DNA from: Patescibacteria group bacterium
Lineage (GTDB): Bacteria; Patescibacteriota; Microgenomatia; UBA1406; GWC2-37-13
DNA length: 64,000 nt
Reading direction: 5' to 3'
NCBI GenBank assembly: GCA_026415975.1
Contig: JAOAFZ010000004.1
Span: 1 to 64,000 of the forward strand
In this document: one piece after another, positions 8,917 to 17,300 of the stretch
How the letters are laid out: every line of letters begins with the position of its first letter
Position numbering within the stretch: position 1 is the stretch's first letter
Made by a program: the position numbers and the translations under genes
Notes under the pieces: generated by a model
What the model was told of the DNA's origin: nothing
Databases searched by the model: none
Seen by the model: the letters and a program-made list of their open reading frames with translations, nothing else

Positions 8917-9123
8917 ATGCCACGCAAAAAGAAAACTGTACGATCAAGTAAGCTTACTACAACACACCCGGCAATAAATCCGCGGACAATTTTCTTCCTT
9001 TTCCTTCTTGTTGGAACAACCTTTTTTATCTGGGTGTATTTAAGCCGGAATGCCCGTGAAACAAGTGCCGCTCAGGACAAGCTACGTCCGGTAATTACCC
9101 GGCCTGCCGGAAACGTGCGCTAA
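8917..9123 (+). CDS. Small single-span membrane protein
   Basis: A 68-residue protein with a very basic N terminus (MPRKKKTVRSSK), one membrane segment (TIFFLFLLVGTTFFIWVYL) and a short polar tail. TATACT ends 8 bases before the ATG. The FecR-domain gene begins one base after its stop codon, so the two are almost certainly co-transcribed. No family recognised. Confidence 0.6.
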   Translation: MPRKKKTVRSSKLTTTHPAINPRTIFFLFLLVGTTFFIWVYLSRNARETSAAQDKLRPVITRPAGNVR

Positions 9124-9124
9124 C

Positions 9125-10474
9125 ATGATTCACTTTGAATACGTAATTGCAAAAGCCAGACCACGACAACTCGCCATAACCCTGGCGGTAGTAACCGGCG
9201 TGTTTCTGAGTGTTCTCTGGGCAGCAGCATTGCTTCGTACTGATAACCCGCAAACTCTTGGGGCGAGCAATACTGCCGCCAAAGCGACTCCCGCCGCCCG
9301 GCTTCGGGTATATACTGATCCCGTAAGTGTCCGGATGCCGGGCAACACCGCATTTATGAAAGGGTACACCGGAATGCGGGTTCCGGCAGGTGCAATGGTG
9401 CGAACCGGCAGAGAGGGGCGGGCCGGACTTGTTTTTGAACATGGTACCGTAACCCGCTTGGATGCAGATTCCCAGATTGAGTTGCGTGCCTATAATCCGG
9501 GGCCACAAACCATCACTATAGGACTAACTAAGGGACGTATCTGGTCTCGGGTAAAGAAACTCCTTAGCACCGAGTCTTACCGGTCAGAGACAGATAGTCT
9601 GGTAGCAGTAGTCCGAGGCACCTCGTACGGGCACGACATCCTGAAAGATGGAGCAAACCGGGCAACAGTACTTGAGGGTATTGTCGAGATGCAGTGTACC
9701 AGGCAGAATGGCGGACTTCGTCTGGGACTGGAAGAAACAGCAATAGTTGATTGTGCTCGCGGAACAGGATTTTCTGCAATTCCTATGAATCGACTTGATC
9801 TGGAAGATGAGTGGGTTTCATTTAATCGCACAGAAGATAAATTGCTCGAGCTCCGGCTGGATACAGGCGCTGATGTTCTGGGAGTTGCCGTTACCCGGAC
9901 CCCGACCCAGACGAGAAACGCAGTCTCGGGGTCAGTTTCGGATACCAATCCGGCTGCCTCGATTACACCACGCAACACTCCCCGCCCCAGCAGCACCCCA
10001 CGCCCTACCCTGACTACCCAAACCTCTGATAGTGCGCAACCGGCAACCGGAACCCAGACATCCACGCAAAAAGTGGCGGAAAGTCCATGGCCCACAGGTA
10101 CTCCAACGCAGACTCCCGTTCCCACCCGGCCTTCCATCCAGCCTGAGTTGGTTCGTGCTTCAGAAGCAGTAGTAATGGAAAGTCCGGCGAGGCTCTCGGA
10201 TATTACTGTTTATGGTTCCGGAATTACCGGAACAACATATTTCCGGATACTTGATCCGCAGGGAAGAGCATATTCCGGTAAACTGATCTCACGAAATCCC
10301 CCGGAAAGCATGACTATACAGTTTTCCAACCTGCCATTGTGCGGAGCTTATTCAATCGAAGTTTCGTCACAGGCCGCACCCCAGGAATTCCCGACATTTG
10401 TGAAAACCGGCATGCTGACAATAGGCAACTGTACACAGCAACCCGCACCGCGTGTTGACCCAGAGCAACAGTAA
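9125..10474 (+). CDS. FecR-domain extracytoplasmic protein
   Basis: 449 residues: an N-terminal signal anchor (LAITLAVVTGVFLSVLWAAAL, about 17-37), then a FecR-type beta domain in which TGREGRAGLVFEHGTVTRLDADSQIELR and GRIWSRVKKL, VAVVRGTSYGHDI, VLEGIVEM are the recognisable strands. A long Thr/Pro/Ser-rich linker (about 285-340) connects to a C-terminal beta-sandwich-like domain with SDITVYGSGITGTTYFRI. FecR domains sense signals outside the cell in iron regulation, but in small-genome bacteria they often occur without a sigma factor, as here, and probably act structurally or in polymer binding. The domain is clear; the role is not. Confidence 0.72.
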   Translation: MIHFEYVIAKARPRQLAITLAVVTGVFLSVLWAAALLRTDNPQTLGASNTAAKATPAARLRVYTDPVSVRMPGNTAFMKGYTGMRVPAGAMVRTGREGRAGLVFEHGTVTRLDADSQIELRAYNPGPQTITIGLTKGRIWSRVKKLLSTESYRSETDSLVAVVRGTSYGHDILKDGANRATVLEGIVEMQCTRQNGGLRLGLEETAIVDCARGTGFSAIPMNRLDLEDEWVSFNRTEDKLLELRLDTGADVLGVAVTRTPTQTRNAVSGSVSDTNPAASITPRNTPRPSSTPRPTLTTQTSDSAQPATGTQTSTQKVAESPWPTGTPTQTPVPTRPSIQPELVRASEAVVMESPARLSDITVYGSGITGTTYFRILDPQGRAYSGKLISRNPPESMTIQFSNLPLCGAYSIEVSSQAAPQEFPTFVKTGMLTIGNCTQQPAPRVDPEQQ

Positions 10475-10510
10475 TCGTTATGTCTTTTATCAGCAGAAAT
10501 CCGCTCCGGC

Positions 10511-11341
10511 TCACTCCGGATAAACACCTTTACACTCTACAAGAAATCGGTCGTAATCCCTGATTATTCGGTAAATCGTTTCGGAGAGCGGGAGTGTGGT
10601 TCCGTTTATCGCACGAATTGGGAGAATTTTCGTGCTGGTGCTTGTAAGAAATGCCCCATCATAGCTTTCTATTTCCGAGAGCTTTATCGCCTGCTCGGCA
10701 TACCGGAACCCGTTCTTTTTAAGAACCGAGATAACAGTTTTCCTGGTAACTCCTTCAAGAATCTGATCCGCCGGAGGAGAATAAACTGTTGTGCCACGGA
10801 GAGTAAAAAAATTTGTACGAGTACCTTCACGAATGCACCCGTTGTTATCAACGAGAAGCGTATCGTAGCATCCAGCACGCTGCGCATCCCGATAATACAG
10901 ATAGCTGGGAAGCATATTTAATGATTTAGCATTTGGAAGCCAGCGTTCGTAAACTGAGGTAATCGTTTTCACACCATCGCGGTAAAATTTCCGATCAGGA
11001 TACAACGGCGCAGTCGCAAACACAAAAAGTAAAGCATCATTTGGACTCCTCGCGCCGATCAGCATCACTTTGATATTACAGGACTTTATTTCAAGATAGG
11101 TGACCAGTTCCGTGATGGCAGCCAGAATCGAATCTTCGCTTTGAGTATGTTCAAGTCGTATCAGTGCAGCTGAATGTAGCAGTCGCTGTACATGTTGCCT
11201 GGCAAAGTATACTATCCCGGCCCGAACTTTCAAAGTTTCGTAAACTCCAAATCCATACGCATACTCCAGATTATCAATTGGAACGACTGCCTCCGAAACC
11301 GGTAAGATAACCCGGTTGCGGGAAAAATGGGAAAACGACAT
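10511..11341 (-). CDS. PLP-dependent class IV aminotransferase (BCAT / aminodeoxychorismate lyase family)
   Basis: 276 residues, the usual length. Visible family marks are YGFGVYETLKV near the N terminus, the lysine of NAKSLNMLPSYLYYRDAQRAG that would hold pyridoxal phosphate, NNGCIREGTRTNFF, LEGVTRKTV and the phosphate-contact stretch TSTSTKILPI. The family includes branched-chain amino acid aminotransferase, D-amino acid aminotransferase and 4-amino-4-deoxychorismate lyase, and no residue seen here decides among them. It is a cytosolic enzyme. Its start codon is 24 bases from the divergent gene at 11366, and the two -10 boxes overlap. Confidence 0.85.
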   Translation of the reverse strand: MSFSHFSRNRVILPVSEAVVPIDNLEYAYGFGVYETLKVRAGIVYFARQHVQRLLHSAALIRLEHTQSEDSILAAITELVTYLEIKSCNIKVMLIGARSPNDALLFVFATAPLYPDRKFYRDGVKTITSVYERWLPNAKSLNMLPSYLYYRDAQRAGCYDTLLVDNNGCIREGTRTNFFTLRGTTVYSPPADQILEGVTRKTVISVLKKNGFRYAEQAIKLSEIESYDGAFLTSTSTKILPIRAINGTTLPLSETIYRIIRDYDRFLVECKGVYPE

Positions 11342-11365
11342 AGAAATCTGCTAGTATTATATCGT

Positions 11366-12136
11366 ATGCAGAATACAAAGCCCGCTCTGGAGCCTTTTTC
11401 GGCTGACCCTACTGCTCCGCCGCCCTATACAAGCACTTCTCCACCGGCTCCTCTGCAAAAACCGGGCCTGCCGGGAAGCGCTCCCGGGAAACCAAAGCGG
11501 AGGTTTCCGATGTGGCTGCTACTACTGGGATTTGTGTGTTTCTGGCTCTCCGGACTTGCTACAATTGGTGTGTTTTTTTTAACAGGACGCGAGGAAGAAA
11601 AACAGAAGGAAATTATCAGAGGTGTACAGGGGGAACTATGGCAAGAAGGAACGGCGTCTGTAGGTATGGGCGGTCTACAAAATCCCACGCCACTTCCAAA
11701 TATCTATTCCAACGGACAAATCGGTTATGAAATAGGTTACCCGGCCGGATGGAAACGGACCGAACTGAACGAAACAGTTTACCTCTTTGATGGTATTGCC
11801 CAGCAGCATGATCTTCCACGTCCTTACCGGTTTGGGCGAATCATTGTGAAGAATGAAGAGACAACCAACCTTGACGTTGCTGCCTGGTTTGAAGAAAAAT
11901 TCGCCGGCCAGGAGAATGCGCCGGAAAAGCGGAAGCTGTTGACTAACAAGAACGGGGTAGTTCTACTTGAGACAGTTGCTCCGGACCGGGAAGGAAGGCT
12001 GCGGTATTATTTTGTCGCAAACGGCATGGTAGTTTCACTTTCGATGAATGTTACACAGCTGGAAGCCACAAACTCTACCCTGCAGAAAGTGTATGGCGCT
12101 GCAGTGGACAGTGTTAAAATCGGCCGGCCTTCGTGA
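11366..12136 (+). CDS. Membrane-anchored protein with PsbP-like extracytoplasmic domain
   Basis: About 256 residues: Pro-rich cytoplasmic head (APPPYTSTSPPAPLQKPG), one membrane helix (MWLLLLGFVCFWLSGLATIGVFF), then a domain opening with IGYEIGYPAGWKRTEL, the GYxIxYPxxW signature of PsbP-like or DUF1795-type folds. The same architecture occurs at 7850-8881, so the two are probably paralogues. The ATG at 11366 (MQNTKPALEP) is used because TATTAT ends 5 bases upstream; the longer reading from 11327 overlaps the divergent aminotransferase. Its end overlaps the converging methyltransferase gene by 23 bases. Function unknown. Confidence 0.65.
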   Translation: MQNTKPALEPFSADPTAPPPYTSTSPPAPLQKPGLPGSAPGKPKRRFPMWLLLLGFVCFWLSGLATIGVFFLTGREEEKQKEIIRGVQGELWQEGTASVGMGGLQNPTPLPNIYSNGQIGYEIGYPAGWKRTELNETVYLFDGIAQQHDLPRPYRFGRIIVKNEETTNLDVAAWFEEKFAGQENAPEKRKLLTNKNGVVLLETVAPDREGRLRYYFVANGMVVSLSMNVTQLEATNSTLQKVYGAAVDSVKIGRPS

Positions 12137-13145
12137 GGGTAAACACGGTCGCCTTCTTCCCGGAAACAAGTGTGGTAAATGACGATTCAATTACAAATAC
12201 ACGACTTCGGAGGATTGCATATTCCATCTCGTCCGGATTCCCTGCAAGTATCACCGCGATTCCATCCCGGGAAAGCACCCGGGCAAACTCGTGGAGCATA
12301 TCTTCATAAAATTTGCGGTAGTTCAGATCCTGACCGGTAAAAACCCCCCAATGGGGATCGGTAACGATGCGGGAAACACTTCCATCGGGTAATTGCCGCA
12401 TACGGAGTGCATCAAGCTGACCCGTAATCACCCTGGGCGCACTTCCCAGCTGCTTTCGCAGGCTACGTACCAGATCCGCATCTTTATCGTAGGCCCTAAT
12501 CTCTGCATAATCTCCGATGCGAATACGTGCCTTTGCTAGTGATCCGTACCCTGCAAAAGGGTCCAGAAAGCGGTCATCCGGAAGGGGACGGGATGCCAGG
12601 ATAAGCAACTCTGCAAGCTTCGGCTTAAGTTCGCCGGCTACTGTTGGAACCGGCACGTGTGCTTCTTCAATCTTTAACGTAGCCATAGTCAAACCGCTTT
12701 CCCGGGCAAGAATCCAGATTTCTGAATCGGCACGTAATGGACTATATTCCCAGCCTGTCTCGTTTATTACGTGTTCCTGAATTCGCTTCGCAAGAGATTT
12801 CGGGATATGAACGAGGCGACTTCCCTGAAGTACCATCATGCGGAAGCTTTGTGCATCACGGAAAGGCCATAGACCGGACACAGTATCAAGAGGAAGATCA
12901 TGGCTGATCTGTTTTACCCGTTTTTCAAGACTGACTTCGGGCGAAAAAAGACTCAGTTGAAGGCAGAAGTAAATGTTATTGACATACGATACCATCCGTA
13001 ACCTGGAAGGAACGGCTTTGGTATCTATCACAAACAATCCATCTTCCTCTTCTATAAGTTCCCCATCGGGAATATCTCTCTGAAGCGCCCGGCGAACAAC
13101 ATCGGTAAAACCCGGTATAAAGGTGATTGCGTAGCGGTATTTCAC
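12114..13145 (-). CDS. SAM-dependent nucleic-acid methyltransferase (UPF0020/Trm11-like)
   Basis: About 343 residues from a GTG start. The C-terminal half is a Rossmann methyltransferase with motif I FLDPFAGYGSLAKAR and the catalytic-loop sequence IVTDPHWG, a variant of the N/DPP[YW]G motif of amino-N methylases. The arrangement, an N-terminal RNA-recognition-like part followed by this domain, resembles Trm11/RlmL-type tRNA or rRNA guanosine-N2 methylases. The GTG at 13145 (VKYRYAITFIPGF) is chosen because TATACT ends exactly 7 bases upstream and homology-like sequence starts here; the long extension to 13349 runs antisense through the SRAP remnant. The substrate is not known. Confidence 0.72.
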   Translation of the reverse strand: MKYRYAITFIPGFTDVVRRALQRDIPDGELIEEEDGLFVIDTKAVPSRLRMVSYVNNIYFCLQLSLFSPEVSLEKRVKQISHDLPLDTVSGLWPFRDAQSFRMMVLQGSRLVHIPKSLAKRIQEHVINETGWEYSPLRADSEIWILARESGLTMATLKIEEAHVPVPTVAGELKPKLAELLILASRPLPDDRFLDPFAGYGSLAKARIRIGDYAEIRAYDKDADLVRSLRKQLGSAPRVITGQLDALRMRQLPDGSVSRIVTDPHWGVFTGQDLNYRKFYEDMLHEFARVLSRDGIAVILAGNPDEMEYAILRSRVFVIESSFTTLVSGKKATVFTLTKAGRF

Positions 13146-13150
13146 GAAGT

Positions 13151-13413
13151 TCAGTATACCACGAGATTTCTGTAAGAAGCCGTAGGGCTTTTTGCCTCCC
13201 CTTCCTGTTTTCTTTCGTGGAAACTCCACTTTATAAGAGTAAGTCCGTCCGACCTTTCTTCGGTAATGACGGGGTTGCATTGTTCGGACGCGATGTTGTA
13301 GCGACTCATCAGTGCCGGCTCGTCCCATAAGCTGCGGAAGTGGAGACATGCCCTTTCAGGCCGAAACGATCCGTGAAACTGGTGCTGATCTGGAGCTGGT
13401 AGCGGTCGTACAT
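13151..13413 (-). pseudogene. Remnant of an SRAP (YedK/HMCES-type) gene
   Basis: On the minus strand an ATG at 13413 with a TATGCT box just upstream opens a frame reading MYDRYQLQISTSFTDRFGL, which matches the MCGRY...RFGL start of SRAP proteins. After a frameshift near 13325 it continues as SRYNIASEQCNPVITEE and LTLIKWSF, matching the PRYNIAPTQ and L-x-W-G-L blocks. It then runs off the family alignment and stops at 13151, after about 85 of some 220 residues. The catalytic Cys2 is replaced by Tyr. SRAP proteins crosslink to abasic sites in single-stranded DNA and are classically SOS-associated; this copy faces away from the LexA-like boxes at 13468-13505. Identification is by eye. Confidence 0.55.
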
Positions 13414-13467
13414 GGAGGTAGCATAGCGGATACTTCTTTCTGTTCACATTTTTCCCCCTTGCATGGT

Positions 13468-13505
13468 GAACAAACGTTTACTATACTCAAGGTGAACGAT
13501 TGTTT
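13468..13505 (+). promoter_or_regulatory. Tandem LexA-like (SOS) boxes before the Y-family polymerase operon
   Basis: Two sites, GAACAAACGTTT (13468-13479) and GAACGATTGTTT (13494-13505), match the GAAC-N4-GTTC-type LexA operator of Gram-positive bacteria and sit 26 bases apart within a direct repeat (GGTGAAC ... GTTTACTA). A TATACT box lies between them, so a bound repressor would block it. Further GTTCAC half-sites flank the pair. Genes on both sides are DNA-damage types (Y-family polymerase, SRAP remnant). No lexA gene is in the window. Confidence 0.65.
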
Positions 13506-13523
13506 ACTAATTACCAGTTCACC

Positions 13524-13778
13524 ATGAGCGAAGTTATTAACGAAAAGGTCAGTGTCGTTCTGGTCTATAACCGGGAAAAGGGCACAGTAATGCCCTATAA
13601 GATGCGCTGGCAGGGCCGCGACTACCGGATAACACAGCTCGCGTACCACCACAAGGCTCGACTGGGACGGACGATCATGCACATCTTCCACGTCTCGGAC
13701 GGCACGAACGACTACCGCCTGCGCCTGGATACGGAAACGCTCGGATGGACTCTGGAGGAGGTACTCTATGGATCTTAA
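13524..13778 (+). CDS. Small protein co-transcribed with the Y-family polymerase
   Basis: 84 residues from the ATG at 13524 (MSEVINEKVSVVLVYNREKG), immediately after the LexA-like boxes. The sequence alternates strands and ends in a basic/aromatic stretch (HIFHVSDGTNDYRLRLDTETLGWTLEEV), suggesting a compact beta-rich domain. No family was recognised. It overlaps the polymerase gene by 11 bases, so the products are translationally coupled; an accessory role in translesion synthesis, such as partner or clamp contact, is an inference from position only. Confidence 0.7.
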   Translation: MSEVINEKVSVVLVYNREKGTVMPYKMRWQGRDYRITQLAYHHKARLGRTIMHIFHVSDGTNDYRLRLDTETLGWTLEEVLYGS

Positions 13779-15024
13779 ACCGAACAAAAACAAACCGTAC
13801 GTCATGCACATCGACCTCAACTCGTGCTTTGCCAGCGTAACCCAGCAGGGCTTTCCGCACCTGCGCGGCAAACCGGTTGTGATCGCCGCTTACACCACCG
13901 GCAACGGCTGCGTGCTCTCGCCGTCCGTGGAAGCAAAGCGTTTCGGTATTAAGACTGGCAGCACGGTCCGCGAGGCAAAACTGCTGTGTCCGGATGTCGT
14001 GGTGCGCATGGCAGACACCGCGATGGTACGTGACGTGCACATCAAATTCAGGAATATCTTCCGCGATTATACCCCCAATGTTTTTCCCAAGTCCATCGAC
14101 GAGGCCGTACTGGACTTTACCGGTATGGAGCACATTGTAGACGGCAAACTGGAGCAGATCGCCCGAGACATCAAGCACCGCCTGCGCACGGAGGTCGGCG
14201 AATGGATCCGCTGCAGCGTCGGGATCTCCACCAACCGCTTTCTAGCCAAGGTGGGCGCGGGCCTCCAGAAGCCAGACGGGCTCAATACCATCACCCACGA
14301 AAACCTGTACGCCGTGTACAAACAGCTTATCCTGATCGATTTACCGGGAATTAACACACGCAATGAGGTGCGCCTCAACATGCACGGGATCTATACTCCC
14401 CTGCAATTTCTGCATGCCCCTTTGCTCCTGCTCAAGCAACAAGTATTCCAGAGCATAAACGGGTACTACTGGTACCTCCGGCTGCGTGGTTTCGAGATTG
14501 ACGCGGTCGACTTCACACGGAAGAGCTTCGGCCAGGACTACTCCCTGAAGCACTATACCAACGATCCCCATGAGCTAGCGCGCCTCCTTATGAAGCTCTG
14601 CGAGAAGATGGGGCGCCGGCTGCGGCGACATGCCATGGCCGCAGCCGGTATCCACGTCTCCGTGCTTAACAACGATGGTACCCACTGGCACCGGGGCAGT
14701 ATGACGGGCCGTGACATGTATACCACACCGGAACTGTTCAAAGAAGCGTTATATGTACTCAACAACCGTCCGGAAAAAAAGCCCGTAGCCAAGCTGAGCG
14801 TTAGCTGCTACGGCCTCAAACCCTGTTCCGACTCGCAGGCTGCTCTCTTCGACGAGGGTCCGGAGAAGGGCCGCCGCCTCTCGGAGGCCGTGGACCGGAT
14901 CAACGACCGCTATGGTGAGTTCGTGATCACCCCAGTTCTGATGATGGGCATGAAAGACTTGGTACTGGACCGGATTGCTTTTGGAGCTGTTAAAGAGTTA
15001 GAAGACCTATATGCACGCGATTAG
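13768..15024 (+). CDS. Y-family translesion DNA polymerase (DinB/UmuC-like)
   Basis: 418 residues. The palm motifs are complete: MHIDLNSCFASV (first metal-binding aspartate, with the aromatic steric gate position), SVEAKRFGIKTG, and KSIDEAVLDFTGM carrying the second Asp-Glu pair. A helix-hairpin-helix region follows (GINTRNEVRLNMHGI), then a little-finger domain with SFGQDYSL. Such polymerases copy past lesions with low fidelity. The tandem LexA-like boxes upstream point to induction by DNA damage. The C terminus shows no obvious QLxLF clamp-binding peptide. Whether it is closer to DinB or UmuC/ImuB cannot be settled by eye. Confidence 0.9.
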   Translation: MDLKPNKNKPYVMHIDLNSCFASVTQQGFPHLRGKPVVIAAYTTGNGCVLSPSVEAKRFGIKTGSTVREAKLLCPDVVVRMADTAMVRDVHIKFRNIFRDYTPNVFPKSIDEAVLDFTGMEHIVDGKLEQIARDIKHRLRTEVGEWIRCSVGISTNRFLAKVGAGLQKPDGLNTITHENLYAVYKQLILIDLPGINTRNEVRLNMHGIYTPLQFLHAPLLLLKQQVFQSINGYYWYLRLRGFEIDAVDFTRKSFGQDYSLKHYTNDPHELARLLMKLCEKMGRRLRRHAMAAAGIHVSVLNNDGTHWHRGSMTGRDMYTTPELFKEALYVLNNRPEKKPVAKLSVSCYGLKPCSDSQAALFDEGPEKGRRLSEAVDRINDRYGEFVITPVLMMGMKDLVLDRIAFGAVKELEDLYARD

Positions 15025-15095
15025 CACCGGAACCGGTTTATGGGCAAGTACGGGTGTCACGGCCAGCCGGAGGTAGAGCGGTCCTCTGCGGGAAG

Positions 15096-16157
15096 CTACC
15101 CTTGCTGCGCCTCTCCGGTTGCTTTAGAGGGCGTATCGTCTGCCCCGGTTTCCAGATCCGGTTCCGCAAACTGCGAGTAGCCGGCAGTGGGGTCATCGGA
15201 GACTTTCCAGAAACGGTCCGAGCCGATGAGAATGGAACGGTAAGGATTTGTTTGCGGATCAACAGGGTGCGCGTACAAGGGGTACAGCATGAACGTAATT
15301 GACTTGGGCTCGGGAATGGTAACGATCTCGGTTTGATTGCTACAGGTAACCTGGCCGGGAGCACCGGTAAAAATTACCCGAAGCTCTTCGCGCAACACCT
15401 TGAGATCTATAGTATTTCCGGTTACACTCCAGACGCCCCACTGCTCGGCAACGGGACCGGCACACTCAGCAACCGGAGCCGTATAACGAAACCGTCCGGA
15501 GGGGTAAAAGTGAAACTTATGCGACCAGCCGGCAGCAGTTTCTGGACGGATATGCCAGGTTCCGGTAAGAAAGGCAACGTCCATAACGTAGGGTAGATTG
15601 GGGACAACCGTCGTCGCGGCCCGATAGAGTACCGCTTCGCGGGGGATCACCTCGGATCCTCCCTGGATATCCCCCCGCATCCAAATTATCGTGTCATCTG
15701 ACGAATCGTAGGCGATCCGGGCAAAGCGCATTGCCTGCGATTCGGGATCACGATACTCGACATTGGCAATACTGGCGCTCCCCGATGCCTGGAGTGTGAT
15801 CTCATTTTCTTCATCAGCGGGACAGTACTGGCCGGTGGGAGTTACGACACAGAGATTTCCAAACGCCATCCGCTCCTCCGGAAGCACCCTAAGGTTAAGC
15901 ATGAAGTTACGGGAAGTACCCCCTCGCATTTCCCAACTTCCCTGAAACTCTTTCATAAGTGGCTCCAATTTGTCCGGAAGAGCCGTTGGTGCAGCAAGCG
16001 GAACAGGAGCCGGGGAGGGGGCAAGCCTTACAGTAGCGTTATTGTTTCCCGGCTTCTGCAATAAAATAATTGCCAATGCCAGCGGCACCATAACAATACC
16101 ACCGATCAGAGATATAAGAACCGGAAGTCGGGTCATCGGGGGGACAGGGCCTTGCAT
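15096..16157 (-). CDS. Membrane-anchored extracytoplasmic protein, two lipocalin-like halves
   Basis: 353 residues with an N-terminal anchor (LPVLISLIGGIVMVPLALAIILL, about 11-33), a Pro/Ala-rich spacer, and a beta-rich remainder. Two segments, MKEFQGSWEMRGG and FLTGTWHIRPE, each open a similar GxW-start beta barrel-like unit, which suggests a duplicated domain. Pairs of cysteines are placed for disulphides outside the membrane, consistent with the DsbA-like protein elsewhere in the window. TATAGT ends 6 bases before the ATG. No family recognised; a role at the cell surface is inferred from topology. Confidence 0.6.
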   Translation of the reverse strand: MQGPVPPMTRLPVLISLIGGIVMVPLALAIILLQKPGNNNATVRLAPSPAPVPLAAPTALPDKLEPLMKEFQGSWEMRGGTSRNFMLNLRVLPEERMAFGNLCVVTPTGQYCPADEENEITLQASGSASIANVEYRDPESQAMRFARIAYDSSDDTIIWMRGDIQGGSEVIPREAVLYRAATTVVPNLPYVMDVAFLTGTWHIRPETAAGWSHKFHFYPSGRFRYTAPVAECAGPVAEQWGVWSVTGNTIDLKVLREELRVIFTGAPGQVTCSNQTEIVTIPEPKSITFMLYPLYAHPVDPQTNPYRSILIGSDRFWKVSDDPTAGYSQFAEPDLETGADDTPSKATGEAQQG

Positions 16158-16208
16158 ACTTTCACTATAGCATACTGCCGAGAAGATATACTCCTTAGGA
16201 ACGCGATA

Positions 16209-16787
16209 TTACAGGAGAACATCTTTATCCCCTAGACGGGGTGCACCATAATACTTGCGCTCAGTAGTTGCATAGGGAATCAGCGACTTTAATAAGTGAA
16301 AATACCGTATCGGATTATGAATCTGACGAAGGTATATATCCTTCATATTGTTCACATCATATAAATGTATAGTCCCGAAATTAAAAAGCTGACCAAGTAT
16401 TCCCTGTTCGACATCACATGCCGTTATGTCTCTGAGTGGATAGCGCACATACGTATGTTTAAAAATACCTTTACGATGCACAAGATGATCCGGGAAGATT
16501 TCATAATATTCGCAAATCCATTGCAGGACCACCGTTATAGTAGATCCGATTAAAAGTACGGCACTGATAGAAAAACTGATAAACCGAAGAGTCTGTATCA
16601 GCGGTATATCGGGAAGAAGCCGTGTAAGAACAGGAAATCCGGTAACTCCCAAAAGCAATACACCAATAATTTCCAGCGTCACAAGCCGCGCTACCAGGAT
16701 AGTAATACTCTGCCTGATATTGAGGTGGGACACCTGTATCGCTTGAGCACGGGTTTCACCAGATCGGACACCAGCACCGCCATTCAT
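16209..16787 (-). CDS. Membrane protein with bacterial PH domain (YdbS/bPH2 type)
   Basis: 192 residues: two membrane helices (about 28-55 and 65-90) followed by a bacterial pleckstrin-homology-like domain, recognisable in CEYYEIFPDHLVHRKGIFKHTYVRYPLRDITACDVEQGILGQLFNFGTIHLYDV. The order I-x-x-x-x-L/I-x-x-x-x-G and FGTI is typical. These are cytoplasmic-side membrane proteins with no established enzymatic role. It is the last host gene before the foreign island. Confidence 0.75.
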   Translation of the reverse strand: MNGGAGVRSGETRAQAIQVSHLNIRQSITILVARLVTLEIIGVLLLGVTGFPVLTRLLPDIPLIQTLRFISFSISAVLLIGSTITVVLQWICEYYEIFPDHLVHRKGIFKHTYVRYPLRDITACDVEQGILGQLFNFGTIHLYDVNNMKDIYLRQIHNPIRYFHLLKSLIPYATTERKYYGAPRLGDKDVLL

Positions 16788-16924
16788 GTGTCGTCATGGT
16801 ATCAAATCTTTTTTAGATTGTCTGTGACGTCCGATACAAACCAGAAATTTCTTGACGTATAGTAAGGCACGGTTTTTCACCGATCCGGAAATCAACGTAC
16901 TCATGTGATATAAGGGTCAAACTA
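16788..16924. other. Gap between host gene and island, no gene seen
   Basis: The stretch between the PH-domain gene start and the left inverted repeat contains no convincing open frame. A TTGACG sequence at 16851-16856 resembles a -35 box, but no matching -10 follows at normal distance. Confidence 0.4.
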
Positions 16925-17112
16925 TGGTGTATTTATACAACCACGCTCGAACCTATTTTAGCAAAAATCTCTGACTGAAACCAATCGCTCCGCCTCGCCG
17001 CCAGCGCATAATCGCTCGGACGGCTACGCTTCCAACGATCTGGTGTGACGGAATCGCCCTTCTGCCACGTCCTTACTTTTGTTAGGTTGTTTGTTACTTG
17101 TGGGGAATTTTA
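16925..17112 (+). repeat. Left arm of 188-bp inverted repeat (IR-A)
   Basis: The sequence starting TGGTGTATTTATACAACCAC recurs in reverse complement at 20373-20561. The outer 130 or so bases appear identical; the inner 55 bases differ at roughly ten positions. The repeat contains no gene. It ends at GGGGAATTTTA, a few bases before the promoter of the riboswitch. Confidence 0.9.
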
Positions 17113-17121
17113 CTTATGTGA

Positions 17122-17127
17122 TATACT
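17122..17127 (+). promoter_or_regulatory. -10 box of the nrd operon
   Basis: TATACT within GTGATATACTGT, just inside the left repeat and immediately upstream of the riboswitch aptamer. Initiation about 7 bases downstream would place the whole aptamer in the transcript. No clear -35 box was seen at the usual distance. Confidence 0.5.
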
Positions 17128-17129
17128 GT

Positions 17130-17300
17130 ATTCAAGCAGTTTGTATGGTGAAGTGAGGTGTAAATCCTCCACTGTCGCGCAACGGTAAAGTCCGATCCCA
17201 TGCAATTTGACTTCTTGTTGGAGTCCTGCTCAGGCTCGCGCCAAGCCGTCTGCGTATGTTTTCCGCAACACTTGGTGTCCCAGCCAAGTTTTTTTTATTT
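17130..17300 (+). promoter_or_regulatory. Cobalamin riboswitch with terminator, controlling nrdBA
   Basis: The core GGTGTAAATCCTCCACTG followed by TCGCGCAACGGTAA is the conserved heart of cobalamin aptamers, as in the variants upstream of actinobacterial genes. AGTCCGATCCCA and a GGAGTCCTGCTCAGGC hairpin follow. At the 3' end CTTGG (17271-17275) pairs with CCAAG (17284-17288), then eight T form an intrinsic terminator 17 bases before the nrdB ATG. A second CCAAG near 17241-17245 can pair with the same CTTGG, giving an evident antiterminator. Cobalamin repression of a B12-independent class I reductase through such a switch is known from Streptomyces nrdABS. The exact 5' boundary is uncertain. 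Confidence 0.78.

Noticed and set aside
12114-13349. Long N-terminal extension of the methyltransferase to 13349
   Set aside because: The added residues overlap the SRAP remnant in another frame, and the -10 box fits the GTG at 13145.
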